64,000 nt of DNA from Deuterostichococcus epilithicus (lineage: Eukaryota; Chlorophyta; Trebouxiophyceae; Prasiolales; Stichococcaceae), in the NCBI GenBank assembly GCA_033439295.1, contig JAVTLE010000007.1, positions 1,736,001 to 1,800,000 on the forward strand, read 5' to 3'. The first letter of the stretch is position 1, and every line of letters starts with the position of its first letter. Shown piece by piece: positions 52,927-64,000 of this stretch. The position numbers and the translations under genes were made by a program. Below the pieces are notes generated by a model, which ran no database searches, was not told the DNA's origin, and worked only from the letters and a program-made list of their open reading frames with translations.

Positions 52927-55900
52927 TCATGTCATGTAGGCATCCAGCATCTGCAGCAGCCCGTGCCCAGGCCGGTCTGCGCACATCGCCATCTCGCTGG
53001 GTAGGGCACATGCACGAGCGGCCCCAATCACTGCTCCTCCGTCGCGCGTGTCGCATCGTAGTTCTGCAGATCCAGCGGCTTGCCGGTGATGCGCTGGTAG
53101 ACGCTCAGCACGTCCGTCATGAGCGTCTCGAAGTGCGAGGTCGCGTCAGCGCCTGCCACAACATGGAAGGCGCCTGTTCTGTGAGGGCTTGAAACCACAG
53201 GCTGGCTTGCAGCTTGTGCGCTGTTGAGGTACCAGCACAGGGGCCATGCAGTCTTGACATTGACGACTGTTGCGATTGCGCAGATCGTGAATCAGCCGAT
53301 TGCGCAGGCTGTGAAGCAGAGGGCTTGGGACTGTGACGAACAGCTGTGGTCCGGGAAGCAGTCAGCGACAGAATGATGGACACGTCAGCAAGGAGACGCA
53401 CTGCGGGAGATGAAAGCTTTGTCCTCGGTGCCGTCGGAGATGGGGGCGTAGACATCCGTAACCTCAGTGAACTTCTCGTCTGTTGGCCCCAGCAGCGCCA
53501 GGCCTGTGCCGCCGAGATGTGCAGCGTGTATCAGGGATGTATCACAACCGTAACGATTGTGCGCATAGCACCCACCTCAGCACAAGCGGCTGTGCACTTC
53601 ACATAGGTGCAGGCTGTGCCAAGGTGCGGGCGACCAACGTTTCCGGCAGGACCCAGCCGGCAACCATCGTGCAGGCCGCATGCGACAACTCATTTGTGGT
53701 CGGTGCCTCCGAGGCGCTGCGGGGATGCACGCCCAGAAGAGTGCCTCCGCAAGCACTGATCGCAATCGCAGCCAGTAATCACGAAAGGGCAAGCACCTGC
53801 GGCGAGCTCGGCCTCTGGGTTGGTGGTCTCCACTGTTGTGGACACGAAGGCGATCCACTTGTCCCGCGCACACACGTTGTGCGAGTATGAGCAGCAGAAG
53901 ACGTACATGTCGTTCTTGCGCCTACGAATTCAGGTTCCAAAAGGGGTGAGTCTCGGCTTGCACAGGCTCTCACAGCAAACCTCATGATGGAAACAAAATG
54001 CGAAAAAAAAACGGACACACAGCAGAAGGCTTTGAACCTGACATGAACATGACTTGACTGGACATGACATAAAACCTAACATGACATGAACCTTTGGACC
54101 TCTGCTAAATCCAGGAAATCGGGATGGCCACACTCGGAGTCGAGACCGTACCCGATCTGCTTCTGCGGAAGGATGATCTGCGCCGACTGCGCATTGTCGG
54201 TGCCGGGGATTGGGTGGCTGAGGATCGCGATGGCGCGCACCACTTTGCCCACCTTCATCACCCGGTCCTTGAAGTAGCCTGCAGATCAGCACATTTCCAT
54301 GCATCAGGAGTCCGAAAATCACTACGGGGATGCCGCAGTCAGGCCAGTTGCCAGCGTCAGCAGCATGCCTCCGCTTCGGACCAGGGGCCTGTCGCAGGTT
54401 TGCCTGCCTTGCTGGCGGTGCCGCCTCCTGCCCAAACTCGCAGCGGATCAATCAGCATGCCTTCGGAGCATTGCTGACTGCTGCAACGCCAGCGTGCATC
54501 TCCTGCCCAACTCTCTGATTTGGCGAATCTCTGCCGCAGCAGGCTGGGGGCTCAGACTGCTTGCGACGCTGCCAGCTTTCCAGTGACGCAGGCCGGTGCG
54601 ATCCAGGACAGCACCCCCAGCTTTACGGCTGCCCGCGGCGGATAAACATTGGGCCGAGGCCAAAGTCTAGCCAGAGCGTCCTGACAGCTTGCAGCACAGT
54701 ACTTCGCGACGCACTGGGGTCGCCGACCACGAACTTGGCGCGCGCCGTCTCGCCCTCCGACTTGACGCCGGTGGCAACGCCCTCGGCATCGTACACCACC
54801 TCCACGTCCGGCTTGGACAGCATGTAGGTGCCGCCGTACACCGCGCTGAGCCTCGCAAACGCCTGCAGCAGGTACAGGTTTGGGGGTTCACGCGAGGTGC
54901 AGCAGGGGAGGGGTTGCCTTGCAGCACTGCAGCACACGTCACAGAAAAGCCGTTGCCAGCAATGTTTCGTGGTGCCGCCTTCGTGCGCCGTAGCGGCTGT
55001 GCCCGGCCTCTATGCCCCAGGTTACCAGCAGGACACGACCCGCTCAGGCGCCGCTCCGCTGCTGGAGATGGTCCATGTGCACAAGCCGGCATACAACCGC
55101 TGTCGCCGCAGCGCAACACACTGGCGAATTACGCAATGTCTGCTGCCTGGTGAAGGAGGGCGGCAGACGGAAGACGTCACCCACACACAACCAGGCTGGC
55201 AACTGCACACGTTGCCGCTACGGCAGCTGCCGAAGCCATTCAAGGAGTGGACCTACAGCGAAGCAGACGGGAGTACAATGCATGAGTGATGACTGCCAAA
55301 CTCACACCTGCGGCAGCTCGCCGAGGCCGTACAGGGGGTAGATGTACGGCGACCGGATGCCCTGGTCGTAAAAGCGCATCAGCGACTCGTGGTAGAGCTT
55401 GATCTTCTCCACGGTCGGCTGCGCCACAGGATTAGACAGGGGCACTTTGTCCGCATGTTTCAGCGAAAGACACGAGATGCTGTGGCTGCAGTTGAGCAGG
55501 CGCGCATGACAAGAAGTCGACGGCCTTGCAGATACTACGTCTCAGCCTGCGCTGCAGGCAGCCAATTCACGTCGCATCACATCACATGCTCAAATGCCCC
55601 TGCGAGGGTCGCTGCATCCTGGAGTTTAGCGCCCACAGCGCGTCAGCACTCGCCACATGCCGAGCACCCACCTGCGCCGGCTGCCTGAGGTACTCGTCGG
55701 TGCTGTGCAGCGCGAGCGAATGGCCCACGAATTCGATGGTCATGTCGTCCAGGCCAAAGGCCTTGAACAGCTCCGCCATCGCCATGCGCGTCAGGTCGCG
55801 CCCCTGGTGCGTCGCCGGGTTGGCGGCGTCGTAGTCCTGGCAGTAGCTGCGCGGGCAGGAGGTGAGGGTTCGAGGGCAGCACCGCCGGTGAGAGCAGGCC

Positions 55901-57227
55901 GCAGCGTCCAGATGTAGGGATGCCGAACTTGCGGCAGATGCGGCAGATGGGAAGCTGGCCGTTTGTTGCTGTTCACAAGCTGCGAGCGCGGCACACAATT
56001 CCGCTGATTGACAGGGCTTTTCCCAGACGCTGCCTGTGCCACCACAGCCCACAAGGTATGGGTCAAAGCCCCCAGGAGCCGCACAGTGCAGGAACGAGAG
56101 TCTGTTGCCAAAGGCAGCCCGCGCACCTGAGGAACTTGGCGGCGCGCCGCTTCTCGAAGAAGCCCATGAGCGGCGACTTGAGCGCCTCAAACGAGGTCGC
56201 GGGCACCTTCTCCACCTTTTCCCGGTTCAGCACGAAGCTGCCATCGACCGCCTTGAATTCCAGGTACTTCGTCACGTCCGTCTTCACCAGCACCTGCGAC
56301 AGCGCCGGCGCACACTGCTGAGCAGCTGAGGGGCGTTTTGCTGCTTTAAGCGCGTGCTGCCACTCGAGCCGTCGCAGCATCCATCAGGCACTGCAGCCTA
56401 CTGCTGCTGCTGTATGCAGCCTCCTGCTGCATGCGGGGTTGCAGCTGGTGCACCACCATCGAATGAAGCAACAACAGCAGCTCATTCTAGATGACACGCA
56501 CGCAAATGCAAGCACTCAGGCCTGAAAATTCCTGGTGGTGCAACTGGAGGCAGCACCTTGACCAGGTTGCCATTGGCCATAATGAACTTGGGCACCATGT
56601 CCACATTGAAGTCGCGGCTGGGGCCCAGCGACTCCGACGGCTTCTGCCCTGGCCGGAAGCGCTCCCACAGCTGCGTGCATGCCACGGCACCAGTTGCGGC
56701 AATGGGACGGACATTACGAGCGCTTCCGGATGCATGCATTGCCTGCTGTCAAATCAAAAGGCTCTCGTGCAACCACAGGTCACCAACGGCCGAGCAACCG
56801 GACCTGATTGAGGTTCAGCGACGCCGACTCGCCGCCGTAGTAGTTGTTGCGGTCCATGTGCAGCACCTGTGATGTGGTCCAGTCTGCGGTTAGATCAGTT
56901 GCAAGATGCTTGCTTCCGCGCACCAAAGCTGCAATGAGGGCACCCGGCAATAACTTGGACCTGCTCACTGGCACCAGCAGAGGCAGCTGATCGACAGGGC
57001 GAGTGCATCTCGCGCTTGGGCGAGGCACGCCGGAACAAGCAACACAGCTTTATTTCACCCAGGAAAACACCTTACGACCGGCTGCACTACTTCTACAAGT
57101 ATCAAGTCGTTTCGGTTGGGGGATGTCAGCATAGCTCCACCTTGTATCCGTCCACAGACAGCAATCCGCTGATGATACATTCCGTGAGGCCTGTCCCCAG
57201 CACGATGGCATCGTACTGCTCATCCAT
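52927..57227 (-). CDS. GDI: Rab GDP dissociation inhibitor (GDI)
   Basis: Extracts GDP-bound prenylated Rab GTPases from membranes and recycles them in vesicle traffic; cytosolic. ATG 57225-57227 opens [18 protein letters not shown], the family N-terminus with the GxGxxE dinucleotide-fold loop. Following exons read [19 protein letters not shown] (sequence-conserved region 1), [20 protein letters not shown] with [172 protein letters not shown] and [20 protein letters not shown]. The tail MLDAYMT is followed by TGA at 52927-52929. All conserved blocks are present and in order, so the gene looks complete at about 445-460 residues. Confidence 0.95.
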
Positions 57228-57675
57228 CCTGACACGCCGGCCGCGACACGGACCCTCTCAACACCGAGTGTTGTCAAAAGAGATTTGCAATACCGTGGCG
57301 CTAGACTCTTTGGCAGCTGACACCTGCAGCAGTGGCTAAGTTGGTTGCGCCTAGGCAGACTGCAGATCTGATGCAGGATTCAGGCTGCTTGACTGACATG
57401 GACATGGACAGGAAGGAGCTGCACGTGTTCCACATGAGACGAGCTTCCGGTGCTTCCTGAAATCGCAGCACCCTGCCAAGCCAGCTTGCGAGCTGAGTGC
57501 AGTTTCCATCATCGAGATCAAACCAATTTCTACAAAAGGACCCTACGTGTCGAGGGACACATTTGAATTTGCTCTGCTCAAATTTCCAGCATCAACTTGC
57601 GTGAAATCATCCCCTCGCTTCGCAAGCCCACCAGAACCATCTGAAAGCTTCAAACGTAGGGAACAGAGCTCTGCA
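57228..57675. other. Bidirectional promoter region of GDI and small membrane protein
   Basis: About 450 bp between divergent starts, AT-richer than the exons; no coding exon supported. Confidence 0.4.
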
Positions 57676-58991
57676 ATGCTAGCAAGTGCGCTGAGCGACC
57701 TTCGATGCACTGCCGGGTGCCTGCAGCTGCGGCGCACGGGGCTGCAGTTGCTGATTCCATTCTCAGTAGGGCTGCATCATCGCACAGCGATGCAGAGGCC
57801 TGCCTCGCGTCTCCGCAGCTGCACTAGATGTCGAGCAGGTGAATTGACACACCTGCTTGCTCGAGGTTATAGACATGCTGTGTGGCGCATGCACTCGGCA
57901 TGCATGGACCCTGGCTCCTCAGTGCGTTCAATGCTTCTTACATGGCACACTGCTTCATGCGGCTCATGCTTCGTTGTTCCGTTCTTGCAGCCGCTGAGGA
58001 CGACAGCTGGGAGCAGCAGGCAGAGGTCAGCAGCCAGGTGCCGTCGCAGCGACCGCTGACAGACTCATGGTTGGTCAGAGGCGCTGCAGCTGCATTCCTG
58101 CTGGCCGTCGCACTGTCGGTGCTCCGACGACTGGGGCGCAGGAGGTGTGTGGCGGTCTCCGTGCGGCAAAATCAATGAATTATGTCAACCGCGTGCTTTG
58201 CAAGCCTGTTCAGCAAGTTCGACAACACTGATGCGACAACATGACTCTGTGCCCGCAGCTCGATGTCGGACCTGGAGGATCGAGGATACCTCGATGAGTC
58301 ACGCGACAATGCTGATCCATACCTCGAGGGTGATTGACATGTCGGTACCGTGATCGCTGTGCACGTTGTTCCTCTCTGTGCCATCCGGAGCTGCATCCCA
58401 TGTGCTGCAAGACCAGAACTGATGGGGCACACGCTTGGCGCTGCAGACATCATGAAGAATGTGAACAAGGTTCAATATGAAGAGCTGACGGAGGAGCAGA
58501 TCGCGGCCGCCCGCAAGCGCCGCGCGAGGTGACCATATTGGACCCTTTCTGTTTGGTACCCTGTTCTACTTGTGCCGCTGCTCGTGCGCCACTGTACTCG
58601 TCATGTGGCAGGCTATGATCCTGCCATGTGTTCCTCCTGTACAGGGGCATAGCTGACTTCCGGAAGACGGACGTGGACGTGCCTGACAACCACCCTTTCG
58701 CCACAAAGAAGGAGGTGAGAGTGGACAACCGCCTGGCCAGCTGATGGCACCCTGCGGCTGAAATACTCTGCATCTGACGATAAACGCTCCTATGCAGAGC
58801 TGAAATCCGGATGTGCGGCCCTTCATTCGCAGCTGACGCCAGAGGAGGAGGAGTTGTTGAAGCAGCGGCTCAAGGTGAAGCGGGGGGCCCCGGTCCAGGA
58901 CCTCAGCGGCAGGCGCGGCTACCCGGGGCAGCCCGGCTTCGAGCCCCGCAGTGATGCGCCGAGGGGCGAAGGCAGCGGGCAGAGGGATTGA
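57676..58991 (+). CDS. Predicted organelle-targeted single-TM protein, unknown function
   Basis: Not recognised. ATG 57676 opens a basic, Ser/Leu/Arg-rich leader without acidic residues after the first few positions (LRRTGLQLLIPFSVGLHHRT; RPASRLRSCTRCRA), which looks like a plastid or mitochondrial transit peptide. After an intron comes AAEDDSWEQQAEVSSQ, then a transmembrane helix (RGAAAAFLLAVALSVLRRL) capped by GRRR. A hydrophilic C-terminal part follows: VQYEELTEEQIAAARKRRAR, ADFRKTDVDVPDNHPFATKK, LTPEEEELLKQRLKVKRGA and GYPGQPGFEPRSDAPRGE, with the stop at 58989-58991. The Arg/Glu-rich soluble domain after one helix suggests a membrane-anchored stromal or matrix factor. That the first and second halves form one gene is inferred from compatible splice sites; they could be two genes. 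Confidence 0.5.
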
Positions 58992-59455
58992 GTTGGGTGC
59001 GTCCGGCATGCAGACTTGCAATGCAGGTGGTCTTACAAAGCTCATGCGCAGTGAGCTGGTGCTGGTGGACATCGTCGCAAGCTGTTTCGATGGCCAGCTG
59101 CTGGCTGGGACAAGTACGACATGTGTTGCGAGCAACGGGTGCCAGCCTGTGCCGCAATCTGACTGGAGGTTGAAACTCACTGGAAGTGATGATCAGGTTG
59201 ATGAGTGTGGTGACGTGGTACGGCTTCTTCCGAGAGATCCGTTGCCAAAAGGCGACGGGACCCCCCTCCGTCGTTTCCTAGCGAAGACGCACCAGTGCAT
59301 GTTGTTTGTATCTGACATCCTCGTTGTCTGACTGCAACATCAAGGAGCAGTAACTGAACGAATCTGGACGCCGTGCACCTGCAGTCTCAGACCAAAGGTG
59401 GGCAGGTGCTCTCCGCAATACCATCTTGGTGCACGAGCGCATCGTCAGCTCACCA
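58992..59455. other. Spacer between two forward-strand genes
   Basis: About 460 bp holding a 3' UTR and the promoter of the NTF2-like gene. Nothing else recognised. Confidence 0.35.
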
Positions 59456-61987
59456 ATGATTTCTAGGAGCATCACTCGTTGCTGTGCGGCACGCAATATT
59501 GCATCAGCCGCATTGAGGCCTGCCACTGCCACCCAACCGGTTGCTCGCATCTCAGCGATACCACCTTATGTACACACCAGCGTGCTGCGACGTTATTTGC
59601 TGACTTCCCAGCCCAGCAGCGTCGCGATTGCCGCGTTGCGGTTTTCACGCCACGTCTCCAGTGCCACCGCAGCTGCTGCCATGCCGTCCCCCTCTGCGCA
59701 CGAGTCGAAGCTGCTGGAGGCGAGCAAGACCTTTGACGAGGCCATCAGCAACAAGGATGTGTCTCGGTTACCGCAGCTGCTGGCCAAGGACGTCGTCTTG
59801 CATCACGGTGCAGACCTCAATTTCCCATGCAGAAAATAAGTGCACGGTCGGCGCAGCCTGCATGCACACGCACCTGCGCTGTCTTTGCATTGCCACAGCT
59901 AACATTGCACTGTGTACTTATCAAAGAAATCATGCACGTGCAGATGGCATCACTCTGGGCCAGGACATCACGGGCGCCGACGCGGTGCGTTGTTTGCTGC
60001 ATTATGATTGAACACTTTGGCAACACTTGACGTGCAGTGTCGTGGTGGCAAAAGCAATCGCACCAGTAGCGAGGATGCACCAATAGCGACGATGTGCTGC
60101 TTTCGCAACATGCACCTCTTGAATCCTCTCTGTCGCATCTTCATGAACGGCCATCTGGTTTTGCGCCCCTGCGCATGGCACATTCATCGCAGCCAAGGTA
60201 GCTGGCATCCTTATATGAGATTGTCTGGCTCCCCAGGTGTCTGCGTACATCCAGGAGTACCCCAACAAGTACCACTACGAGTCGCACGAGGTCATCGCTG
60301 GCGCCGTTGACGAGAATGACAACATCGCCTTCTCCTTCTGGCTGGACAAGGTGCAATCTGCTGCTCAGTTGTTCTGGCAGCATTCTGTTGCGCTTGAAGA
60401 AGAGCATTCAGAGCATCAGACAGGTTTGGCACAGCGTGCATTTCCCTTTGCGCACGGGCGAAGCGCACTGAGAACGTCATCTGATTCGTCATGTGCTGGT
60501 ACGTGGTCAGGGCGTGAAGCCAGCGGACGCACAGCAGGGCGCCAAGAGCACCGACACCGTCGGCATCTGGCACCACGTGTTCAACAAAAACGACCAGATC
60601 TCCAACATCTGGTTCCTGCGCCAGCTGTCGCACGACGAGCTGGAGAGCAAGGTGATCTTGATCGTCACTTGGACTAATCATGATGATGTGCTCGACTGCA
60701 ATGCGCGCTGGACTGAGCGGTACTCCGGACCTGGCACCAGCCTGGAATGCTTGTTGAAGTCGTGTGCCAGACTGGCGAAGAACACTGTGGGCAACCCCGT
60801 CAGACGGCTACTTCTTGTTGCCGACGCAGATGAAGGAGGCACCGACGCAGAAGACGCAGTTTGACCCGGCCAAGTATCGCGGCTCCAGCGCGGGGCAGTC
60901 GGAGGACCAGGCGACGCAGTACGACAAGGCAGCACGCGCCTTCAACAACATCTGGGCCACTGGCGACCCGTCGGCCGCCAAAGACATCATGACCGACGAT
61001 GTCTCGATCGTGAGTAGTACCTTTGCATTCGTTGTGCCAAACTCCGGTTCTTCTCACTGGGTTGCTATTGGGCTCCATGTAACCCTGATCCGGCAGCATG
61101 ATCTACGTGCACAAGGTGCGTGATTGCCTGGCAGGAGACATTCAACAAAGCACCTGGTCCGAAGGCTGCCAGACTGAAGCAGCGTGTCAGGAGGCATCGC
61201 AGCACACGTGTCATGCCAGAGCGCTGCGCTGCAAAGGTGGTTGAAAAACATAGTGGTTGAAAACAAACCGACAGCAGCATGTAATGTGGTCTGTGTCTCT
61301 GCTGCAGTATGACCCGGTGATGGGCAGCGAGACGCACGGCCGTGAGAACTTCGAGAAGATGATCCAGGGCTTCGCCAAGGTATGGCCAGTGCCATCCCGC
61401 TTCTGCCTGCTAGTACCTTTTTTGGTAAATTCACCAGAACTCTGTCTATCAAGCTAACCAGCCACCTGTGCGCCATCCATGCGCATCAGGCTAGTGCGCC
61501 ACCCATTACCGAGTTTGCAGACTGCGAATGGTGACCTCCACAAATATGTGTTTCCTGCAGGGCTGGACTACCAAGCAGAACAAGTCTCACGTGGCTGTTA
61601 CCGCCGGAGACAAGGCGTTCATCTCCTGGAGCAACACCGGCGCATCCAAGGACGGCCCTGAGGAGAGTCTCTATGGGTAGGCGCCTGTGGTGGTGCCATT
61701 GCGCAGCCTTCGCAGCCAATGCCGATGCTCATGACGAACCCTGCTGTGGACGACGATTGACGCTCTGCCATGCGGCACAAGGTAATCGACGCTCTGCCAT
61801 GCATCACCAGGCAGAGCATCTCTTGCAGCATGTTCAACTCACACGCCTGTGCGCCTCGTGCCCACGCAGGCTCAACATGCTGACTTTCAACAGCGAAGGG
61901 AAGATCAAAGATGTCGTTGGCTTCCGCCAGCTTACAAAGGGCGAGAGCGAGGCCAAGGTCAAGACCCCGGTGCAGAAGAAGGGCTAA
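59456..61987 (+). CDS. Tandem SnoaL/NTF2-like domain protein, probably mitochondrial
   Basis: ATG 59456 opens a presequence rich in Arg, Ala and Ser (MISRSITRCCAARNIASAAL; IAALRFSRHVSSATAAAAMP). Domain 1 follows: KLLEASKTFDEAISNKDVSR, LPQLLAKDVVLHH, GITLGQDITGADAV, VSAYIQEYPNKYHYESHEVI, NIAFSFWLDK, TDTVGIWHHVFNKNDQISNI. A charged linker (KTQFDPAKYRGSSAGQSED) leads to domain 2: ATQYDKAARAFNNIWATGDP, AAKDIMTDDVSIV, DPVMGSETHGRENFEKMIQ, SHVAVTAGDKAFISWSNTGA, LNMLTFNSEGKIKDVVGFRQ, and the Lys-rich end KVKTPVQKKG with TAA at 61985-61987. The helix-pair-then-sheet pattern with a terminal strand GKI-x-x-V-x-x-R/F is characteristic of SnoaL-like NTF2 folds. Such domains bind small molecules or catalyse varied reactions, so no specific activity is assigned. 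Internal duplication within the protein is inferred. Confidence 0.7.
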
Positions 61988-63273
61988 GTGTTTCCAGCAG
62001 GAATTTATCTCTACGATTTTGGGAATTTGGCAGGGTGCACCGCCACACATTGTGGCGATGTATGATGCAGCAGGATTGGTATGCTGTACTTCCTCGCTGG
62101 TAAGATAATGCTGGCATGCTGCCATCACATGGATGAGGACGCACAGGTGCGTTAGGCTGCATAGTGTTTGCTATGCCATGCGTGTTTCAACAGTTTCTGC
62201 ATCACGGCTAAAAGTTTTTTCCAAGGTGGATCATCACCATGTCATCGGAGCATTTATGGTGATATGGTGTTTATGAAATTTAGAAGTATATGTCGGCAAC
62301 ATTAATGCTACTGTGCCGCTGGAAACCACAAACAGTTTTTTCTCATGTCTGGAGCGGTGTCCATCGTTGCGAGGTCAGCATTACTGTGAGGTCCATACGA
62401 CATACCCTCTCAGAGTATCCTTCTGCAGCCGCCGTCCTTTCTCGTATCAACGGGCGCCTTTCCGGTCGTTAGCTCAGGGCTCAGCCCAGCGCCCCAGATC
62501 AGACGCTTCCTCTGCTTGTGTCATGCTCGACCGACTCTCCTCGAGTATATGCTAGCCGTCTGCGCTCTGGTCGGATTCCCATCGTGGCTGGGAACGTCAG
62601 GACAACAGACCTGTGCAGCCAGTGCCCCCTGCAACCGCCTCTCGGCGCATCGGCGCACACCAGGTACCAGGTGCCCCNNCCGGGTCGGCCAGCTCCTCAG
62701 ACCAGGTGCCCTCTCTATCTGTGTGCACGCTTAACCGAACCGGCCTGCGTGCATTCCACCCGCTCGCACTTCTGGTTTCCATCGCTGCGGGAATAGTAAC
62801 AGCAGACCTGTGCGCCTTTGAATTTCAAAAGTTCGCAAAATTGCACAGACGCGCGAACAATTTCGACACGCGGGGGTAGATGCATCGGCCACGACGACAA
62901 AGGCTTGACAACGTGCATATATGCCTGATTGCACCACCGTGTGAATGCAAATGCATCACTGAACAGGAGCGAATCGTGATGGCCGGCGGCATGCTGCTAA
63001 ATTGCGGGGCGGGGACCTCCCCCCACCTTCTGTGTGACATCCCTCCTGTCCTTCGCTCGCTTGACAGCGCTTCAAGACGTGTGACGCATGAAATCTCAAA
63101 ACCTGGACCGAAACGACGCTCAGACCACGCCAGTACATGCATGCGAGCAGTTGGCCCATCGGCAGGGAGGCATGCAGAAGCTGCGCCAACGCTGGCATCC
63201 AGCTTTCCTGACCAGGTTCGACGTGTTTCTCATGCAACAATCAGCAATGATCCAGTAAGCAACATCTGATCAG
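61988..63273. other. Spacer with decayed direct repeats and a two-base gap
   Basis: About 1.29 kb without a supported exon. Two related stretches (about 62560-62620 and 62755-62820) share CGCTC, CCATCG, GGGAA and the block CAGACCTGTGC. Two copies of CAGGTGCCC flank the nn at 62678-62679. This is consistent with a diverged tandem repeat that complicated assembly. It should also contain the FO synthase promoter and possibly an upstream exon. Confidence 0.45.
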
Positions 63274-64000
63274 ATGAAAACTACCGAAGTTCCACCACCT
63301 GTGCAGGAGCTCCGAAACATGGCTCATGCCGCCAGCTTGTCGGAGCTCATGGCGGAAGCTGCACGGCTTCGGGATGAAGGCCATTCAATTGTCACATTTT
63401 CACCCAAGGTGACCGCGGTCATCCGAGGACGACTCTCATCTCGGTCGACAATTCTCCGTGGAACCCCCTTCTGGAAGCGGCGCAGTCCCGTGATGCCAGG
63501 AGCCGCGGCAGTCCCAGTCCAGCCTATACAGTCGCCAGTTTCCAGACACATGCGATGCGAGCGAAGTTTGGTGTCTCTACCTCGTTCTCGCTCGTGTCTT
63601 GCTCAGGTTTTCCTGCCGCTGACGCGGCTGTGCCGCAACGAGTGTGGCTACTGCACCTTCGCAACGCCGCCGTCCTCGGGCCGCCGCGCCTACATGACGC
63701 TGCCCGAAATCCTGAGCATCGCGCGCGCAGGCGCCGCACAGGGCTGCACTGAGGCCCTGTTCACCCTGGGTGAGAGTCTTGCAGCAAGCCCGCAATGCTG
63801 GGATCCAAAACCGAGCCCAGTGTCTCATTGTCAGGTGTGCAGGTCTTCCTCAAAGGCGTGCTGGCTTGGCTGAGTGTGCACAAAGACAGCGTCGCTGCTG
63901 CAGCCTGATCATGGGACCACTCAGTAGTCGACTCAAGGCGGGCAAGGGAGCTGGCGGTCCCCAGTGGCAACGCCTGACGCCCAGGGTCTCATGCATCAAT
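63274..64000 (+). CDS. FO synthase (CofG domain), 5' part, truncated by window edge
   Basis: FO synthase makes 7,8-didemethyl-8-hydroxy-5-deazariboflavin, the chromophore that some green algae use in photolyase. The CofG half is a radical-SAM enzyme. ATG 63274 (MKTTEVPPPVQELRNMAH) leads into LMAEAARLRDEGHSIVTFSP and K, then GTGACC. The next exon begins at VFLPLTRLCRNECGYCTFA, which carries the CxxxCxxC cluster ligands in the CofG context. It continues GRRAYMTLPEILSIARAGAA and QGCTEALFTLG before a GTGAGA donor near 63770. The rest lies beyond the window. A CTGTGCAG acceptor at about 63300-63307 could replace the 63274 start if an upstream exon exists. Green-algal enzymes usually fuse CofG and CofH; that cannot be checked here. 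Confidence 0.8.

Noticed and set aside
62460-62510. tRNA-like GTTAGCTCAG motif
   Set aside because: It resembles a D-arm, but no T-arm consensus (GGTTCRANNCC) or acceptor pairing follows at the right distance.

Overview
This window is nuclear DNA from a eukaryote, most likely a green alga of the Trebouxiophyceae type. The evidence is moderately high GC, genes broken into many short exons with mostly GT-AG introns, UGUAA-type polyadenylation signals after several stop codons, and gene content that mixes plant-like and algal families: a plant-type Rubisco-LSMT-like SET protein, an ALS3/FetB-type permease, FO synthase and Rab GDI. The class is inferred; no rRNA or organelle marker fixes it. Few genes are intact single ORFs, so the gene models were assembled by joining exons across splice sites. 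Ambiguous bases occur at 2215-2216, 12584, 12605, 19485, 33025 and 62678-62679.

Layout from left to right: a 5' fragment of an unknown gene (-, 1-266); sphingosine kinase (-); a coiled-coil/one-TM protein (-) divergent from a kanadaptin-like FHA protein (+); an unknown low-complexity membrane protein (-); a SET-domain methyltransferase (-) divergent from a cupin-fold protein (+); a METTL16-type RNA methyltransferase with an SPF30-like N-terminus (-) divergent from a 58-residue one-TM protein (+); a glucose-6-phosphate 1-epimerase-like protein lacking both expected catalytic residues (-); ribosomal protein uL5/RPL11 (-) divergent from an NCLX/CCX-type cation/calcium exchanger (+); a UPF0014/ALS3-like permease (-); a tandem duplication of about 3 kb carrying two CsbD-like stress genes (-); Rab GDI (-) divergent from a predicted organellar membrane protein (+); a mitochondrially targeted tandem NTF2-like protein (+); and the 5' end of FO synthase (+), which runs off the right edge.

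There are no operons. The genes are ordinary housekeeping and accessory functions: lipid signalling, translation, RNA modification, vesicle traffic, ion transport and deazaflavin cofactor synthesis. Several share short bidirectional promoters.

The most unusual signal is recurrent. At least seven introns, in five genes, contain a partly decayed copy (about 30-100 bp) of the splice-site end of a neighbouring exon, once in three tandem copies. This is what tandem duplication across exon edges, a proposed route of intron gain or growth, would leave behind. Other notable items are the METTL16 fusion, the probable epimerase pseudoenzyme, the tandem duplication whose CsbD bodies are about 99% identical while the flanks are strongly diverged, and one intron that appears to need a GA-AG splice pair.
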